Below are positions 5,251 through 5,466 of a stretch of DNA of 5,466 nucleotides, in pieces. This DNA is from UPXZ01 sp047974405 (GTDB lineage Bacteria; Bacteroidota; Bacteroidia; Bacteroidales; Paludibacteraceae), in contig JBKECI010000036.1 in the NCBI GenBank assembly GCA_047974405.1, positions 1 to 5,466 on the forward strand. Reading direction: 5' to 3'. The translations under genes and the position numbers were made by a program. How positions within the stretch are numbered: the first letter of the stretch is position 1; every line of letters starts with the position of its first letter. The notes beneath the pieces were generated by a model that made no database searches, was not told the DNA's origin, and saw nothing but the letters and a program-made list of their open reading frames with translations.

Positions 5251-5466
5251 TATTTTTTTTTTCCAAACGCCCTCTTGTTTTTGGGCAGGGTATTTTAAAA
5301 GAAAAAATAATTGAAGTAGATACCAAAGACTTTCAATTTAAAAAGCAAACAAAATAAGAAAAAAAAAGTATCAAAAAGAAAGAAAAAATAAAATAAATTT
5401 GAAAAAAATAATTCCAAAGCAAAGGAAGAAGCATAATTACTTGACAACTATATAAATTATCAACAA
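5251..5466. other. Unassigned A-rich, T-poor tail
   Basis: After ten T (5253-5262) and a GCCC/GGGC-bearing stretch (5269-5286), the plus strand becomes strongly A rich. Positions 5341-5440 contain 67 A and only 14 T. I find no supported gene. The longest open stretch in the old orfB frame runs from 5238 to TAA 5355-5357. After that stop the same frame stays open to a TAA near 5457, giving lysine-rich peptides that A content alone would produce. No RNA gene, inverted repeat or IS right end is visible. It may be decayed coding or intergenic DNA whose identity depends on sequence past the window edge. Confidence 0.3.

Noticed and set aside
5238..5357. An open stretch in the orfB frame after its stop codon, ending at 5357.
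   Set aside because: It has no start codon of its own, begins in a T run and ends in lysine codons expected from A richness; no family resemblance.
5441..5456. TTGACA followed by TATAAA, resembling a sigma-70 promoter.
   Set aside because: The two boxes are only 4 bp apart, and primary promoters in this phylum use TAnnTTTG instead.

Overview
The window looks like chromosomal DNA from a member of the Bacteroidota, probably Bacteroidales. Three things point that way. The genes lack purine-rich Shine-Dalgarno sequences and start after A/T-rich leaders. The two intact promoters I can place carry the Bacteroidota -7 element TAnnTTTG (TATCTTTG before fabG, TACCTTTG before ffh). The protein sequences also read like Bacteroidales homologues. 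I cannot name a genus from this sequence alone.

Layout: every intact gene lies on the minus strand, so the reading order is from high to low coordinates. A promoter near 4666-4696 drives ffh (4555-3236), the protein subunit of the signal recognition particle. After a 67-bp spacer holding a hairpin and a 16-bp perfect palindrome comes folD (3168-2287), the bifunctional one-carbon folate enzyme. Sixteen bases later comes a two-gene split ThrE/YjjPB-type exporter: the YjjP-like half (2270-1494), overlapped by the YjjB-like half (ATG at 1510, end 962). These four genes are packed like one operon, but they share no pathway: protein targeting, folate metabolism and small-molecule export. A 272-bp gap with several inverted repeats follows. 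Then comes fabG (689 to beyond the window's left edge) with its own promoter; it lacks roughly its last 20 residues.

The right-hand 900 bp, upstream of ffh, holds no intact gene. It carries the left part of a decayed IS3-family insertion sequence on the plus strand (about 4832-5250): an orfA with an in-frame stop and a shifted end, and only the first few codons of orfB. Past about 5250 the sequence is an A-rich, T-poor tail (67 A in 100 bases over 5341-5440) that I cannot assign.

Overall this is a housekeeping region beside a degraded mobile element. I found no convincing undescribed system. The points most worth a second look are the two inverted repeats between ffh and folD, the nested inverted repeats between yjjB and fabG, and the IS remnant with its skewed tail.
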